Positions 8,803 through 18,599 of a DNA stretch of 62,856 bases are shown here, piece by piece. Source of the stretch: Candidatus Gastranaerophilales bacterium (GTDB lineage Bacteria > Cyanobacteriota > Vampirovibrionia > Gastranaerophilales > Gastranaerophilaceae). How positions within the stretch are numbered: position 1 is the first letter of the stretch; each line of letters begins with the position of its first letter. Where the stretch lies: the NCBI GenBank assembly GCA_944322895.1, contig CALUQL010000002.1:1-62856 (forward strand), read 5' to 3'. The notes below the pieces were generated by a model. The model searched no databases and was not told the DNA's origin. It saw only the letters and a program-made list of their open reading frames with translations. A program made the position numbers and the translations under genes.

Positions 8803-9450
8803 ATGAAGAATTTTTTTGAAAAAAAAATAAACAAAGGAAATCCTTTTGTAGATGAAGAAAAAAACAAGGGAGAAGGTGTAAAAACAATGGCTGATGAAAT
8901 TAAAGAAAATGAACAAGATATAATTGAAGAACAAGAAGAAAATAATGAAGTTGAAGAAACTTCAAATGAAGCTGAAATAGCAGAAGAAAATACAGATAAA
9001 GAGTCTGAAAAATTAAAACAAGATTTTGAAAATTTGAATAATCAATATTTAAGACTTGCTGCCGATTTTGATAATTATAGAAAAAGACAGGCCCAAGAAA
9101 GAGAAGCATTATTAAAATATGGTGCTGAAGAGTGTATGAAAAAAATAATAGAAGTTGTAGATAATTTTGATAGAGCATTAACAATGGTAGAAAAGATTGA
9201 TAATGTTGAAAAAATGAAAGAAACATTCTATGTTTTAAATAAGCAGTTAACAGAATCATTATCGAAATTAGGTTTAGAACAAATAAAAAGCGTAGGCGAA
9301 GTTTTTGATCCGAATATGCATGAAGCTGTAATGCAAACACCTACTGATGAATATCCAGAAGATACAATTATAAATGAGTTGCAAAAAGGATATAAACTAG
9401 GAGAAAAAGTATTGAGACCAGCAATGGTATCAGTGGCAGTAAAACAATAA
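8803..9450 (+). CDS. grpE: nucleotide exchange factor GrpE
   Basis: 215 residues. GrpE releases ADP from DnaK and is a cytoplasmic co-chaperone. After an acidic low-complexity leader (poly-Glu/Asn, residues 30-70), a long coiled coil contains the family hallmark NQYLRLAADFDNYRKR. The C-terminal beta domain carries VGEVFDPNMHEAV and the end motif GYKLGEKVLRPAMVSV, both diagnostic. The Met at 8887 (MADEIKEN), with a GGAGAAGG site upstream, is a possible alternative start; the upstream ATG at 8803 also has AGAGG. First gene of the cluster, 24 bases before dnaJ; dnaK is not adjacent. Confidence 0.96.
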   Translation: MKNFFEKKINKGNPFVDEEKNKGEGVKTMADEIKENEQDIIEEQEENNEVEETSNEAEIAEENTDKESEKLKQDFENLNNQYLRLAADFDNYRKRQAQEREALLKYGAEECMKKIIEVVDNFDRALTMVEKIDNVEKMKETFYVLNKQLTESLSKLGLEQIKSVGEVFDPNMHEAVMQTPTDEYPEDTIINELQKGYKLGEKVLRPAMVSVAVKQ

Positions 9451-9474
9451 CATTAGTTGAAAGATTAGAAGAAA

Positions 9475-10596
9475 ATGAGTGATTTTTACGAAATATTAGG
9501 GATAGACAGGAATGCTACAAAAGAAGAAATAAAATCAGCATTCCGTAAAAAAGCGAGGCAATATCATCCGGATGTAAATAAGGCTCCGGATGCAGAGGAA
9601 AAGTTTAAAGAACTTGGAAAAGCCTATGAAACATTGATGGATGATAATAAGCGTGCAACATATGACCGATATGGAGAAGATGGTCTAAAAGATGCAGGTT
9701 TTAATACATCAGGACCTTTTGATGGTGGTTTTGGAGACTTAAATGATATATTTGAAAGCTTTTTTGGTGGCTTTGGATTTTCAGAACGTGCTACTAATCC
9801 GAATAGTCCTCAAAATGGAGCAGATTTAAGATTAAATTTACAAATAGAATTTGAAGAAGCTGTTTTCGGTGTAAAAAAAGAGGTAAAAATCTCACATTTA
9901 GAAACTTGTGATGAATGTAGCGGAACAGGTGCACAAAAAGGAACAAAACCTGAAACTTGTCCTACTTGTGGTGGAACTGGTAGAGTTCAACAAGTAACCC
10001 AGACACCATTAGGTAGTTTCAGACAAATAACTACCTGCCCCAAATGTAACGGTACAGGTAAAATAAATGCAAATCCTTGTCAAAAGTGCCATGGAGATGG
10101 AAGATTAGAAGTAGAACGAACTCTTCATATAAATATTCCTGCCGGTGTGGATAATGGTTCAAGAATAGGTCTTGCACAAGAAGGAAATTGCGGAAAAAAT
10201 GGTGGTAGAACCGGCGATTTAATAGTTGTGATTTATGTTAAAGAACATAAAAAGTTTAAGAGAGAAGGTTTTGATATATATTCTACTGTTGATATATCAT
10301 TTCCTCAGGCGGCATTGGGGGATACTATAGAAGTTGATACTATTGACGGGAAGAAAGAACTTGTTATACCAGCCGGCATAGAACAAGATAAGATATTACA
10401 AATAAAAGGAGCTGGAGTTCCTCATCTTGGTAATCCAAATAAAAGAGGAAATCATAACTTTGTTGTTAAAATAAAAACTCCTCAGACATTAAGTGCAGAA
10501 GAAAAACAATTATATAGAAAACTTTTTGAAATTAATTGTAACAAAAAGACTTCTTCAAAGTTCATTGATAAAATGAAAAATGTACTTCATAATTAA
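9475..10596 (+). CDS. dnaJ: chaperone DnaJ
   Basis: 373 residues, normal length for a type I DnaJ. A J domain (residues 3-68) has the DnaK-stimulating His-Pro-Asp in QYHPDVNK. A Gly/Phe-rich stretch (about 75-110) and the zinc domain follow, with four CxxCxGxG motifs: CDECSGTG, CPTCGGTG, CPKCNGTG and CQKCHGDG, the last with Asp for Thr. The C-terminal substrate-binding domains end with the usual beta motifs (GDLIVVIYV, ILQIKGAGVPHLG). It works with DnaK and the GrpE encoded just upstream. The start has only a weak purine-rich site (AGAAGAAA). Confidence 0.97.
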   Translation: MSDFYEILGIDRNATKEEIKSAFRKKARQYHPDVNKAPDAEEKFKELGKAYETLMDDNKRATYDRYGEDGLKDAGFNTSGPFDGGFGDLNDIFESFFGGFGFSERATNPNSPQNGADLRLNLQIEFEEAVFGVKKEVKISHLETCDECSGTGAQKGTKPETCPTCGGTGRVQQVTQTPLGSFRQITTCPKCNGTGKINANPCQKCHGDGRLEVERTLHINIPAGVDNGSRIGLAQEGNCGKNGGRTGDLIVVIYVKEHKKFKREGFDIYSTVDISFPQAALGDTIEVDTIDGKKELVIPAGIEQDKILQIKGAGVPHLGNPNKRGNHNFVVKIKTPQTLSAEEKQLYRKLFEINCNKKTSSKFIDKMKNVLHN

Positions 10597-10606
10597 TAGG
10601 GGTAGT

Positions 10607-12247
10607 ATGAAAATAAAATTATCTATTTTAGCATTAATAGTTGCTTTCATTTTCGCAGTTCCTGTCGAAGCTACCCAGTTACCAAAGGAAATGAAAGATT
10701 ATTTGTTGTCACAAAAGAAAGTGCCAACCATAAGATTTGACAGCATAATTGTTTATAGTAATGATGTTATGTATCTTCCTGTATTGCCTGCTTATCCTGA
10801 AAAAGTAGATAAGGTAAAAATCGTTAAAACATATCCAAGTAATCAGAGTATGGATGCTTTACCAGATTTGGTTGTTTTTAATAATAATTATTCGCTTTTG
10901 AAAATTATTCGTAAAGATGCCAATACCTTAACGGTAAGAAATATTCCAGAGTTGCCTACAGAGGTTAAAACAGGAACAATACCACAAGATATTATGGTTC
11001 CAAGAGGTTTGGTATTACCGGAAAATCTTGCAGGTATTTTAGGGGATGTTCATATACCTTTAATAGGAAGCGCAAAGACTGCTACTTTTGTTAGTACAAG
11101 AAAAACAGCACCTTTGCCATCCGGAAAAAGAGTTGTAGATAATAAGAAGTATAATGTGCCTTCTGCGTTAAAAAATAAATTATTTTTTGTTAATAATTTT
11201 CAGACAGAGTATTTACAGGTGTTTTCGTCTACGGTGACAGAACCTTTATATTCATTAAAAACATCAGGTGTAATGAGAGATGTCAAACCGGTATTGAACG
11301 GAAAATTTTTGCTTGCTGCTACAAAAGATAAAAAAAATTTAGATGTTATAGATATATATAATGAATATGTCGCAAAACATATAGATTTAACGGCTTTGCC
11401 ATCTGAAATTGCAGTTGATGATGCGAGAGGTAAAGCATATGTTGCCAGTATAACAGATGAATCGTTATTTGTTATTGATTTAGCAACAATGACAATGAAA
11501 GAAAAAATACAGTTGATCGGTGCACCCCAGCGTCTTTCAATATCAGATGATGGAAAGAAAATTGCATATTTGGATTTAAAAACATCAAATATATATGTAC
11601 TTGATTTAGAAAATGATTACGCAAATAAATTAATAACAAATTATCCGAATACCACAAAGCTAATACTTGAAAATAATGTGTTATATGTTATTTCCAGAAC
11701 AACACCTAAATTAAGGATAGTAAGTTTTGATTTGATTCAGGATAATGAGAAAACAAAAACAAAAAAAGACAAGAAAAAAGAAAAACAGAAGGCAGAAGAA
11801 GAAAAAGCAGAAGATGCTGAAATAGCTACAAATGATATATATACATCATTTGAAATAGATGATGGTTCGAATGAAGAAGAAAAAGAAGACGATCAACTTC
11901 TGCAAAATACTAAAACATACTCAACCAGCATAAAGGATATAAATATAGGTCAAAAACCAATAGACATGTATGAGGTAAATGGCCAGATATATGTGTTGTG
12001 TGCTGGAGATAATACTGTTTATAGATACAATATTGCAAATGGTGATGTAAAAAGTGATAAGTTGCCGGTAGATGGGTTCTCAAAAGCATTTAGTCCTGTG
12101 CCCAACTCTAATTTAGCAGTAATAACTAATATGGCAGATTTGAAGTATGTAGTATATGACATGGATAAAGAAAAATCAGTTCAAACATTACCTATTAGTG
12201 AATATATAAACACAATTATAATATTGGAAAGAAAAGATGGACGGTAA
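10607..12247 (+). CDS. exported beta-propeller-like protein
   Basis: About 546 residues from the ATG at 10607, chosen because AGGGGTAGT lies just before it and a classic signal peptide (MKIKLSILALIVAFIFA, cleavage near VEA-TQ) follows; an in-frame ATG 27 bases upstream would overlap dnaJ. Repeated units such as FLLAATKDKKNLDVIDIYN, AYVASITDESLFVIDLATM and IAYLDLKTSNIYVLDL look like YncE/surface-antigen type seven-bladed propeller blades. A Lys/Glu-rich linker (about residues 380-420) interrupts the repeats before two more blades. Probably periplasmic; ligand unknown. Overlaps the next gene by 11 bases. Confidence 0.65.
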   Translation: MKIKLSILALIVAFIFAVPVEATQLPKEMKDYLLSQKKVPTIRFDSIIVYSNDVMYLPVLPAYPEKVDKVKIVKTYPSNQSMDALPDLVVFNNNYSLLKIIRKDANTLTVRNIPELPTEVKTGTIPQDIMVPRGLVLPENLAGILGDVHIPLIGSAKTATFVSTRKTAPLPSGKRVVDNKKYNVPSALKNKLFFVNNFQTEYLQVFSSTVTEPLYSLKTSGVMRDVKPVLNGKFLLAATKDKKNLDVIDIYNEYVAKHIDLTALPSEIAVDDARGKAYVASITDESLFVIDLATMTMKEKIQLIGAPQRLSISDDGKKIAYLDLKTSNIYVLDLENDYANKLITNYPNTTKLILENNVLYVISRTTPKLRIVSFDLIQDNEKTKTKKDKKKEKQKAEEEKAEDAEIATNDIYTSFEIDDGSNEEEKEDDQLLQNTKTYSTSIKDINIGQKPIDMYEVNGQIYVLCAGDNTVYRYNIANGDVKSDKLPVDGFSKAFSPVPNSNLAVITNMADLKYVVYDMDKEKSVQTLPISEYINTIIILERKDGR

Positions 12248-12791
12248 AACTTCAGCGATATTGACAGATCTTGAAAAAACAGCAGAAGATTTTTGGAATG
12301 TTTCTCACCAAACAGGTAACTTCATAAGTATGCTGATAAAAGCAACAGGTGCTAAAAATGTGCTTGAGCTTGGTACATCAAACGGATATTCCGGCTTATG
12401 GATAGCAGATGCGCTTCAATATACAAATGGGCATCTTACAACTATTGAGTTTTGGGAAAAAAGACAATGTTTAGCCCGTGAATATATTAATCAATGCGGA
12501 CTTTCTGATTATGTTACTTTTAAAATAGGTCAAGCATACGATATTATTACGACTGAGCTTACTGAAGAAAAATATGATTTGGTATTTATAGATGCTAATA
12601 AACAAGAATATATTAAATTTTTTGAGGCTGTTCATCCTTTATTAAAAAAAGGTGGTATTATTCTTGCTGATAATATAACTTCTCATGCAAGTAAAGTAAA
12701 ACCTTTTGTTGATGCAATATCAAATCACAAAGAATATCAGGTACAGGTTTTAGATTTGCCGGATGGGCTTCTTATGGCATATAAATTATAG
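12237..12791 (+). CDS. class I SAM-dependent O-methyltransferase
   Basis: 184 residues, a compact member of the catechol/caffeoyl-CoA O-methyltransferase family (usual 200-220). SAM motif I is VLELGTSNGYSGLWIA at about residue 38; an acidic residue in TTIEFWE contacts the ribose; YDLVFIDANKQEY is the metal-binding Asp segment; GGIILADNI follows, giving the second metal Asp-Asn pair. Methyl transfer from SAM to a hydroxyl group of a small molecule is expected; the substrate is unknown. Overlaps the preceding gene by 11 bases and precedes nadK by 8, so it is part of the same transcript. Confidence 0.85.
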   Translation: MDGKTSAILTDLEKTAEDFWNVSHQTGNFISMLIKATGAKNVLELGTSNGYSGLWIADALQYTNGHLTTIEFWEKRQCLAREYINQCGLSDYVTFKIGQAYDIITTELTEEKYDLVFIDANKQEYIKFFEAVHPLLKKGGIILADNITSHASKVKPFVDAISNHKEYQVQVLDLPDGLLMAYKL

Positions 12792-12799
12792 GGTGTTTT

Positions 12800-13651
12800 A
12801 TGGGTATAAATATAAAGTCAGTAAATGGTGATATTGTAAACCTATCAAAAGTTGGTATCTTTTATAATAAAGAAAATCAAAAGGCTAATTATATTGCGAT
12901 TTCTGTAGAGAAAATATTGAAATCAAAAGATATTAATTGCTCTATAATAACAACGGACAATTTTTTGCCAGATGTAACATTTGCAATAGTTCTTGGTGGA
13001 GATGGAACTATTTTAAAAACTGCAAGATTTTATTCTAAATATGGAGTACCTATATTAGGTATAAACTTAGGACGTTTAGGATTTCTTTCTCAGGCAAAAG
13101 CAACTCAAGTAGAAGATGCGATAGATTATGTTTTAAAAGGCACATTTAAAGTAGAAGATAGAATAATGCTTACTGCATTAGACGGAAAAATGAATGCCTT
13201 AAATGATATTGTAATAAAAGGTGATGGTTTTTCAAGAACATCAAGGTTGTATGTTCATATAAATGACAATATAGTATGTGACTATTTGGCTGATGGTATA
13301 ATTATATCTACGCCTACAGGTTCCACTGCATATACGCTTTCAGCAGGCGGACCAATTCTTTTCCCTACACTTGACGCGATGGTTATAGTTCCAATATGCC
13401 CGCATACAATGAATGCCAGACCAATTGTTATTCCGTCTTGTGAAGTAATCAAAGTAACATCAAGCCAAAATAAACCTTTGTTAAAAATTTCTGCCGACGG
13501 TCAAAATACATTTGATCTGGGGCTGAATGAATCTATAGAAATAAAGAAAAGTGAGTTTTGTGCAAAATTGCTATTGTTAAACCTACAGAAAAATTCTTTT
13601 TATTCTGTACTAAAAGAGAAGTTGCATTGGGGATTATCTTGGAAAGGCTAA
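12800..13651 (+). CDS. nadK: NAD kinase
   Basis: 283 residues. Phosphorylates NAD+ to NADP+ in the cytoplasm. Diagnostic motifs are present: GGDGTILKTAR at about residue 71, LGINLGRLGFLS at about 94, the NDIVIKG segment and DGIIISTPTGSTAYTLSAGGP near 170. The start ATG follows GGGTGTTTT. Its stop is one base before recN, a nadK-recN pairing seen in many bacteria. Confidence 0.96.
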   Translation: MGINIKSVNGDIVNLSKVGIFYNKENQKANYIAISVEKILKSKDINCSIITTDNFLPDVTFAIVLGGDGTILKTARFYSKYGVPILGINLGRLGFLSQAKATQVEDAIDYVLKGTFKVEDRIMLTALDGKMNALNDIVIKGDGFSRTSRLYVHINDNIVCDYLADGIIISTPTGSTAYTLSAGGPILFPTLDAMVIVPICPHTMNARPIVIPSCEVIKVTSSQNKPLLKISADGQNTFDLGLNESIEIKKSEFCAKLLLLNLQKNSFYSVLKEKLHWGLSWKG

Positions 13652-13652
13652 G

Positions 13653-15305
13653 ATGATAAAGTCGATAACCGTAAAAAATTATATACTAATAGATGAGATA
13701 ACTCTTGAATTTGACAAGGGTTTCAATGTTTTTACGGGTGAAACAGGTGCAGGTAAAAGTATTATAATTGGTGCTATTGATGCTGTTCTTGGCGCAAAGG
13801 TAAATAAGGATGTAATCAAAACAGGTTCTGATAAAGCTTATATAGAGCTTCTTGTGGAATTGATACATGGATTTGATAGTTCTGCTTTTAATGCGAATGG
13901 TATTGATATAGATAATAATGAACTAATTATTTCTCGAGAAATAACTGCTTCTTCAAATCGATTTAGAATAAATGGTATTCAAGTTACTCAGGATTTTATA
14001 AAAGATATTAGAGAAAAACTATTGGATATTCATACTCAACATCAAAGTTATAATTATGTACAGCCCAAAAATCATATAGTACTCCTTGATAATTTTGCAC
14101 TTAAACCTCATAGAGAAAATGTTGAGAAATTCTCAGAAAAATATTCTTTATATTTATCAATGCAGAAACGTTTAGAAAATCTGCTAAATATAGTAAATAC
14201 TACGCAACAGCAAGAAGATTTTCTTAAATTTCAAATAAAAGAAATAGAAGATGCAAATATAGAAGATATTGATGAGTGTGAAAAATTAGAAAAAGAACTT
14301 GAACTTTTGGCTAATGTTGAAAAACTTAAAGAGCTTTCGTATTCTTCATATTGGACATTGTATGGTGATGATGCTAATATTTTAAATGCTTTAAGTAGTG
14401 TTAAATCAAATATTTCAAAGTTATCATCAATGGACGAGTCTGTATCATTATTAGAAGAAGATTTTATAAATACATATGAAACTCTTAAAGAAATAGCATC
14501 TCAACTGAGAAATTATTCCGAATCCAAAGAAAATGACAATGAAAGAATGGATTATATTGGAGAACGTTTAAGTCTTCTTGAAAAAATGAAGAGAAAATAT
14601 GGAAATACATTGGAAGATGTATTGAAAACATATGAAAATCTTTCTAATGAACTAAGTTCAATAGAATCTTCTCAAGATGAAGTTGTCAGTTTAGAAAAAG
14701 AAATAAAAAATATAAAAGAAGAACTTGAAAATCTAGCTCAAACAATAAGTGCTGCAAGAAAGGAATTAGCAAGAGTTCTTTCTATAGCAGTAACAGAGGA
14801 AATGGAAAAGTTAGAACTTCCTAAATCAAAATTTTATATAGATATCCAACCGACAGGAATGAATGAAAACGGAATTGATAAAGTAGAGTTTTTAATATCG
14901 ACTAATGTGTCAGAACCATTGAAGCCGCTAGCTAAAACAGCATCGGGTGGTGAAATATCAAGAGTAATGCTTGCTATAAAAACAATATTTGCTCAAGCAG
15001 ATAAGACAAATACGGTAATATTTGATGAGATAGATACAGGAATATCCGGAAAAGCATCCCAAGCTGTTGCTGATTCTATTGTAAATCTATCAAAAACACA
15101 TCAGGTAATATTGATAACTCATCAACCAATAATTGCTGCAAAAGCTACAGGGCATTTTTATGTAAAAAAACTTCAAGCTGAAACAACAAAAGTTAATGTA
15201 TATAATCTAAAAGATGAAAATAGAGTAAAAGCGATTGCACTTTTAGCAGCAGGTGAAATAAATGAAGAATCTACATCCTTTGCTAAAAAATTATTGGGAG
15301 TATAG
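13653..15305 (+). CDS. recN: DNA repair protein RecN
   Basis: 550 residues, normal for RecN, an SMC-like ATPase in double-strand break repair. The Walker A motif GETGAGKSIIIGA starts near residue 30; IHTQHQSY is the RecN-type Q-loop region; a long coiled coil spans about residues 170-360; the ABC signature is KTASGGEISRVMLAIK; Walker B is TVIFDEIDTGISGKA, followed by VILITHQP with the switch His. It follows nadK with a single-base gap and ends the forward cluster that starts at grpE. Confidence 0.97.
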   Translation: MIKSITVKNYILIDEITLEFDKGFNVFTGETGAGKSIIIGAIDAVLGAKVNKDVIKTGSDKAYIELLVELIHGFDSSAFNANGIDIDNNELIISREITASSNRFRINGIQVTQDFIKDIREKLLDIHTQHQSYNYVQPKNHIVLLDNFALKPHRENVEKFSEKYSLYLSMQKRLENLLNIVNTTQQQEDFLKFQIKEIEDANIEDIDECEKLEKELELLANVEKLKELSYSSYWTLYGDDANILNALSSVKSNISKLSSMDESVSLLEEDFINTYETLKEIASQLRNYSESKENDNERMDYIGERLSLLEKMKRKYGNTLEDVLKTYENLSNELSSIESSQDEVVSLEKEIKNIKEELENLAQTISAARKELARVLSIAVTEEMEKLELPKSKFYIDIQPTGMNENGIDKVEFLISTNVSEPLKPLAKTASGGEISRVMLAIKTIFAQADKTNTVIFDEIDTGISGKASQAVADSIVNLSKTHQVILITHQPIIAAKATGHFYVKKLQAETTKVNVYNLKDENRVKAIALLAAGEINEESTSFAKKLLGV

Positions 15306-15380
15306 TTAAATTTCTATTGTCTTATCGGCTAATTTGTTTTCCATTCTTATTTGCTAAATTTGTTTTGAATGGAGATTATT

Positions 15381-16382
15381 ATGCATAATATTATTTTTTA
15401 TGATACAAAACAGTACGAACGTGATTTTTTTGAACAAGAACTTTTTGGTAAATTTAATATAGAGTTTAAAAACTATGAGCTATTACCCGAAACCGAATTA
15501 TCATATATAGAAGAAAATGCAGAAATTATTTCTGTATTTACATCATCTAGACTAACAAAGGAAACTTTGGAAAAGTTTAGTAACTTAAAATTGATTTTAA
15601 CAAGATCTGTAGGTTTTAGCCATATAGATATAGAATATTGTAATTCTAAAAATATAATAGTTGCAAATACTCCGCATTATGGTGACTATACCGTAGCTGA
15701 ATTTTCATTTGGAATTTTGCTTAATTTGATAAGAAGAATTTGTTATGGAGTTAGTGAACTCAAGCAAGGTGATATGTATCCTGAAACATTTGGCATGGAA
15801 CTTTACGATAAAACAATCGGTGTAATTGGAACTGGCTCTATCGGTAGTAAAACCATCAAAATAGCCAAAGGCTTTTCGATGAATGTTATGTGCTACGATA
15901 TTTACAAAAATCCTGATATAGAAAATGAATTTAATGTAAAGTATGTAGATTTGGACACATTATGTAAATTGTCAGACGTGATTAGTATTCATGCGCCTTT
16001 AACCACGACAACATATCATCTTATAAATGCTGAAAACATAAAATTAATGAACGAAAATGTAATTATTGTTAATACAGCAAGAGGAGAACTTATTGATACA
16101 GAAGCATTGTACAATGCACTATTGGATGGTTCTGTAAGAGGTGCTGCTTTGGATGTCTTAGAATTTGAGGATACTATATCTAATAAGAGACCAGGATCAG
16201 ATTTAAATCTTAAAAATTTGAGAACATCATTGATAAATACGAAATTATTAAATTTGGACAATGTAATTGCAACTCCCCATATAGCATACGATACAAAAGA
16301 AGCTGTTAATCGAATTTTAAATACAACATTAAAAAATTTATTCGAATTTGTTGAAGGACTTAAAATTCAAAATAAAGTTTAA
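15381..16382 (+). CDS. D-isomer-specific 2-hydroxyacid dehydrogenase
   Basis: About 333 residues. The ATG at 15381 is preferred over the in-frame ATG at 15369 because GGAG sits 6 bases before it. The N-terminal substrate domain contains ILTRSVGFSHID. The Rossmann domain has the NAD-binding IGVIGTGSIGS with an acidic residue in CYDIYKN favouring NAD. The catalytic set is complete: Arg in NTARGELID, Glu in LDVLEFED and His in TPHIAYDT. Probably reduces a 2-keto acid such as pyruvate to the D-hydroxyacid (D-lactate dehydrogenase-like), which would suit fermentative NADH disposal; the substrate is inferred only. Preceded by about 75 bases of AT-rich spacer. Confidence 0.88.
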   Translation: MHNIIFYDTKQYERDFFEQELFGKFNIEFKNYELLPETELSYIEENAEIISVFTSSRLTKETLEKFSNLKLILTRSVGFSHIDIEYCNSKNIIVANTPHYGDYTVAEFSFGILLNLIRRICYGVSELKQGDMYPETFGMELYDKTIGVIGTGSIGSKTIKIAKGFSMNVMCYDIYKNPDIENEFNVKYVDLDTLCKLSDVISIHAPLTTTTYHLINAENIKLMNENVIIVNTARGELIDTEALYNALLDGSVRGAALDVLEFEDTISNKRPGSDLNLKNLRTSLINTKLLNLDNVIATPHIAYDTKEAVNRILNTTLKNLFEFVEGLKIQNKV

Positions 16383-16414
16383 AATAATAAAAATCAAAAA
16401 ACGACAAAAAAAAT

Positions 16415-16445
16415 GCAAGTTTTTAAGTAAGATTTAAGAACTTGC
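16415..16445 (+). terminator. probable terminator after the hydroxyacid dehydrogenase gene
   Basis: GCAAGTTTTTA pairs with TAAGAACTTGC around a 9-base loop (11 pairs, one G-U). The downstream tract is only moderately T-rich (AATATTTAC), so efficiency is uncertain. Confidence 0.45.
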
Positions 16446-16591
16446 AATATTTACACTAGCCGAAACATTAATAACAAGATTATTATACTACTAAATTGTG
16501 AGTTCGTAAAGTATACTGTTGGACTTTTTTTTAAATAAAGATAAAAAGTTAATAATTATTTACATTGTTATGCTAAGAATAGTTCATAAAC

Positions 16592-16620
16592 TTGTAATAA
16601 TCATAAATTTATCAGATAAT
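16592..16620 (+). promoter_or_regulatory. probable promoter of asd-dapA
   Basis: TTGTAA (16592-16597), a 17-base spacer and GATAAT (16615-16620). The expected start point is near 16627, after the in-frame ATG at 16625, which supports the ATG at 16649 as the asd start. Confidence 0.5.
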
Positions 16621-16648
16621 TTCAATGAGAGTTATAGAGGTAGTTATT

Positions 16649-17665
16649 ATGAGAAACCCAGTTTTAGGTGTATTAGGTGCAACAGGTGTAGTTGGCAGAA
16701 ACATTTTAGAAATTTTGAAAGAAAATAATGTAGAATTTGAAGATATAAAGTTCCTTGCAAGTAAAAAAAGTGCAGGAAAGAAAATAGAGTTTAAAGGAAA
16801 AGAATATACAGTTATAGAGGCTACTCCGGAAGCATTTGAAGGAATAAATATAGTATTAGCTTCAGCAGGCGGTTCAACAAGTTTGGCTTTAGCACAAGAA
16901 GCTGTTAAAAGAGGTTGTGTATACATAGATAATTCAAGTGCGTTTAGAATGGAAAAGGATGTTCCATTAGTAATAGTTGGTGTTAATGATGAGGATATCA
17001 GAAAACATAACGGAATTATTGCAAATCCAAATTGTTCAACATCTCAATTAATGTTGGCATTAAAACCATTGCATGATTATGCAGGTATAAAAAGAATGGT
17101 AGTAAGTACATATCAGTCGGTTTCAGGTGCTGGTTTAGATGCTATAAATGAATTAAGAGAAAATACAATCGCTGCAAATGAGAATAGACCTTTTGAAAAT
17201 GTAAAATTTAAAAAACCGATAGCGTACAATTGTATACCGCAGATAGATTCGTTCTGCGAAAATGGATACACAAAAGAAGAAATGAAGGTTACTAATGAAA
17301 CAAGAAAAATACTTCATTTGGCTCCAAATACTCCGATTTCTTGTACGGCAGTAAGAGTCCCAGTTTTTGTAGGACATTCAGAAGCTGTTACAGTTGAATT
17401 TGAAAAAGAGATTACTCCTGAAAAAGCAAGAGAATTATTAGAAAATGCTTGGGGAGTAAAAGTAGTAGATGATGTAGAAAATTATGAGTTTCCAACAGCT
17501 ATAGAAGCCGCAGGAACAAACCCTGTATATGTAGGAAGAATTAGAAAAGATATAGCTTTTGACAATGCAATTTCGTTCTGGTGTGTAGCCGATAACCTAA
17601 GAATAGGTGCAGCATTGAATACAGTGAGAATAGCTGAACAAGTTATTGAAATGCAAGTATTTTAA
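16649..17665 (+). CDS. asd: aspartate-semialdehyde dehydrogenase
   Basis: 338 residues from the ATG at 16649, which has AGAGG upstream; an in-frame ATG 24 bases earlier has no site and would lie at the predicted transcript start. Makes aspartate semialdehyde from aspartyl phosphate for lysine, diaminopimelate, threonine and methionine. The NADP loop is GVLGATGVVGRNILE. The catalytic Cys is in NPNCSTSQL (about residue 130), and SGAGLDAINEL and the substrate-binding Arg in SCTAVRVPVFVGHSE are present. dapA follows 22 bases later, giving two steps of the diaminopimelate branch in one transcript. Confidence 0.95.
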   Translation: MRNPVLGVLGATGVVGRNILEILKENNVEFEDIKFLASKKSAGKKIEFKGKEYTVIEATPEAFEGINIVLASAGGSTSLALAQEAVKRGCVYIDNSSAFRMEKDVPLVIVGVNDEDIRKHNGIIANPNCSTSQLMLALKPLHDYAGIKRMVVSTYQSVSGAGLDAINELRENTIAANENRPFENVKFKKPIAYNCIPQIDSFCENGYTKEEMKVTNETRKILHLAPNTPISCTAVRVPVFVGHSEAVTVEFEKEITPEKARELLENAWGVKVVDDVENYEFPTAIEAAGTNPVYVGRIRKDIAFDNAISFWCVADNLRIGAALNTVRIAEQVIEMQVF

Positions 17666-17687
17666 AAGAATAGAAGGATATTAAGAA

Positions 17688-18572
17688 ATGAGATATAATG
17701 CCGGTGAAATTATTACTGCAATGATAACTCCTTTTAATGAAGATTTGAGCATAGATTATATAGCATTGGAAAAATTAATTAACAGGTTGATTTCAACTGG
17801 TTCAGATGCAATTTTAGTTGCAGGAACAACTGGGGAAACTCCGACATTGTTACATGAAGAAGAAGATGAATTATTTGCTTTTGTAAAAAAAGTGGTTAAT
17901 GGCAGAGTAAAAATTATAATGGGTGCAGGCTCAAATTCGACACAAACAGCTGTTCAATCATCAGTAAATGCGCAAAAAGCAGGAGCAGATGCAATTTTAT
18001 CTGTAGTTCCTTATTATAATAAACCATCTCAAAAAGGAATGTATACTCATTTCTCTGCTATAGCAAAAGCTGTTGATATACCGATAATTTTATATAATAT
18101 ACCGGGAAGAACAGGGGTAAATATGTTACCTGCAACAATTGCTAAACTTGCAAATGAATATAAAAATATTGTGGCAGTTAAACAAAGTAATTCTGATTTG
18201 GATTTAATTAGTGATATAAAATCTCATTGTCCAGAAGATTTTGCTATATATTCTGGTGATGACAGTTTAACACTTCCAATGATGTCATTGGGTGCTCATG
18301 GAGTTATTAGTGTTGCTTCTCATCTTGTTGGGAATGATATGAGAAAAATGATTGATGAATTTAAAAAAGGAAATAATGAAAGTGCGTTGAAAATTCATTT
18401 GCATTTGTATCCGCTATTTAGAAAGTTATTTATGGCTCCAAATCCGGTTCCTGTTAAGTCAGCTTTGGCAGAACTGGGCATAATAAAAGAATATGTTAGA
18501 CAGCCGCTTGTAGTTCTTGATGATGAAGAGAAAAAGGAATTAACGGCAATTATGGATAGGTATTCTTTTTAA
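17688..18572 (+). CDS. dapA: 4-hydroxy-tetrahydrodipicolinate synthase
   Basis: 294 residues, the usual length. Condenses pyruvate with aspartate semialdehyde, the first committed step to diaminopimelate and lysine. Family motifs: AGTTGETPTLLHEE, a Tyr in VVPYYNKPSQKGMYTHF, YNIPGRTGVNM with the catalytic Tyr, and the Schiff-base Lys in IVAVKQSN. GAHGVISVASH follows. The ATG is preceded by AGAAGGA. Co-transcribed with asd. Confidence 0.96.
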   Translation: MRYNAGEIITAMITPFNEDLSIDYIALEKLINRLISTGSDAILVAGTTGETPTLLHEEEDELFAFVKKVVNGRVKIIMGAGSNSTQTAVQSSVNAQKAGADAILSVVPYYNKPSQKGMYTHFSAIAKAVDIPIILYNIPGRTGVNMLPATIAKLANEYKNIVAVKQSNSDLDLISDIKSHCPEDFAIYSGDDSLTLPMMSLGAHGVISVASHLVGNDMRKMIDEFKKGNNESALKIHLHLYPLFRKLFMAPNPVPVKSALAELGIIKEYVRQPLVVLDDEEKKELTAIMDRYSF

Positions 18573-18599
18573 ATATAATATAACCAGTTGAGGCTTTAT

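Noticed and set aside
8900-9340. 146-residue minus-strand ORF antisense to grpE
   Set aside because: It lies wholly within a clear grpE gene, is composed mostly of Leu/Tyr/Gln from the reversed Glu/Asn-rich codons, and has no ribosome site.
16383-16648. Lysine riboswitch upstream of asd-dapA
   Set aside because: The gap is AT-rich and holds only a terminator-like hairpin and a promoter; no L-box core sequence is seen.
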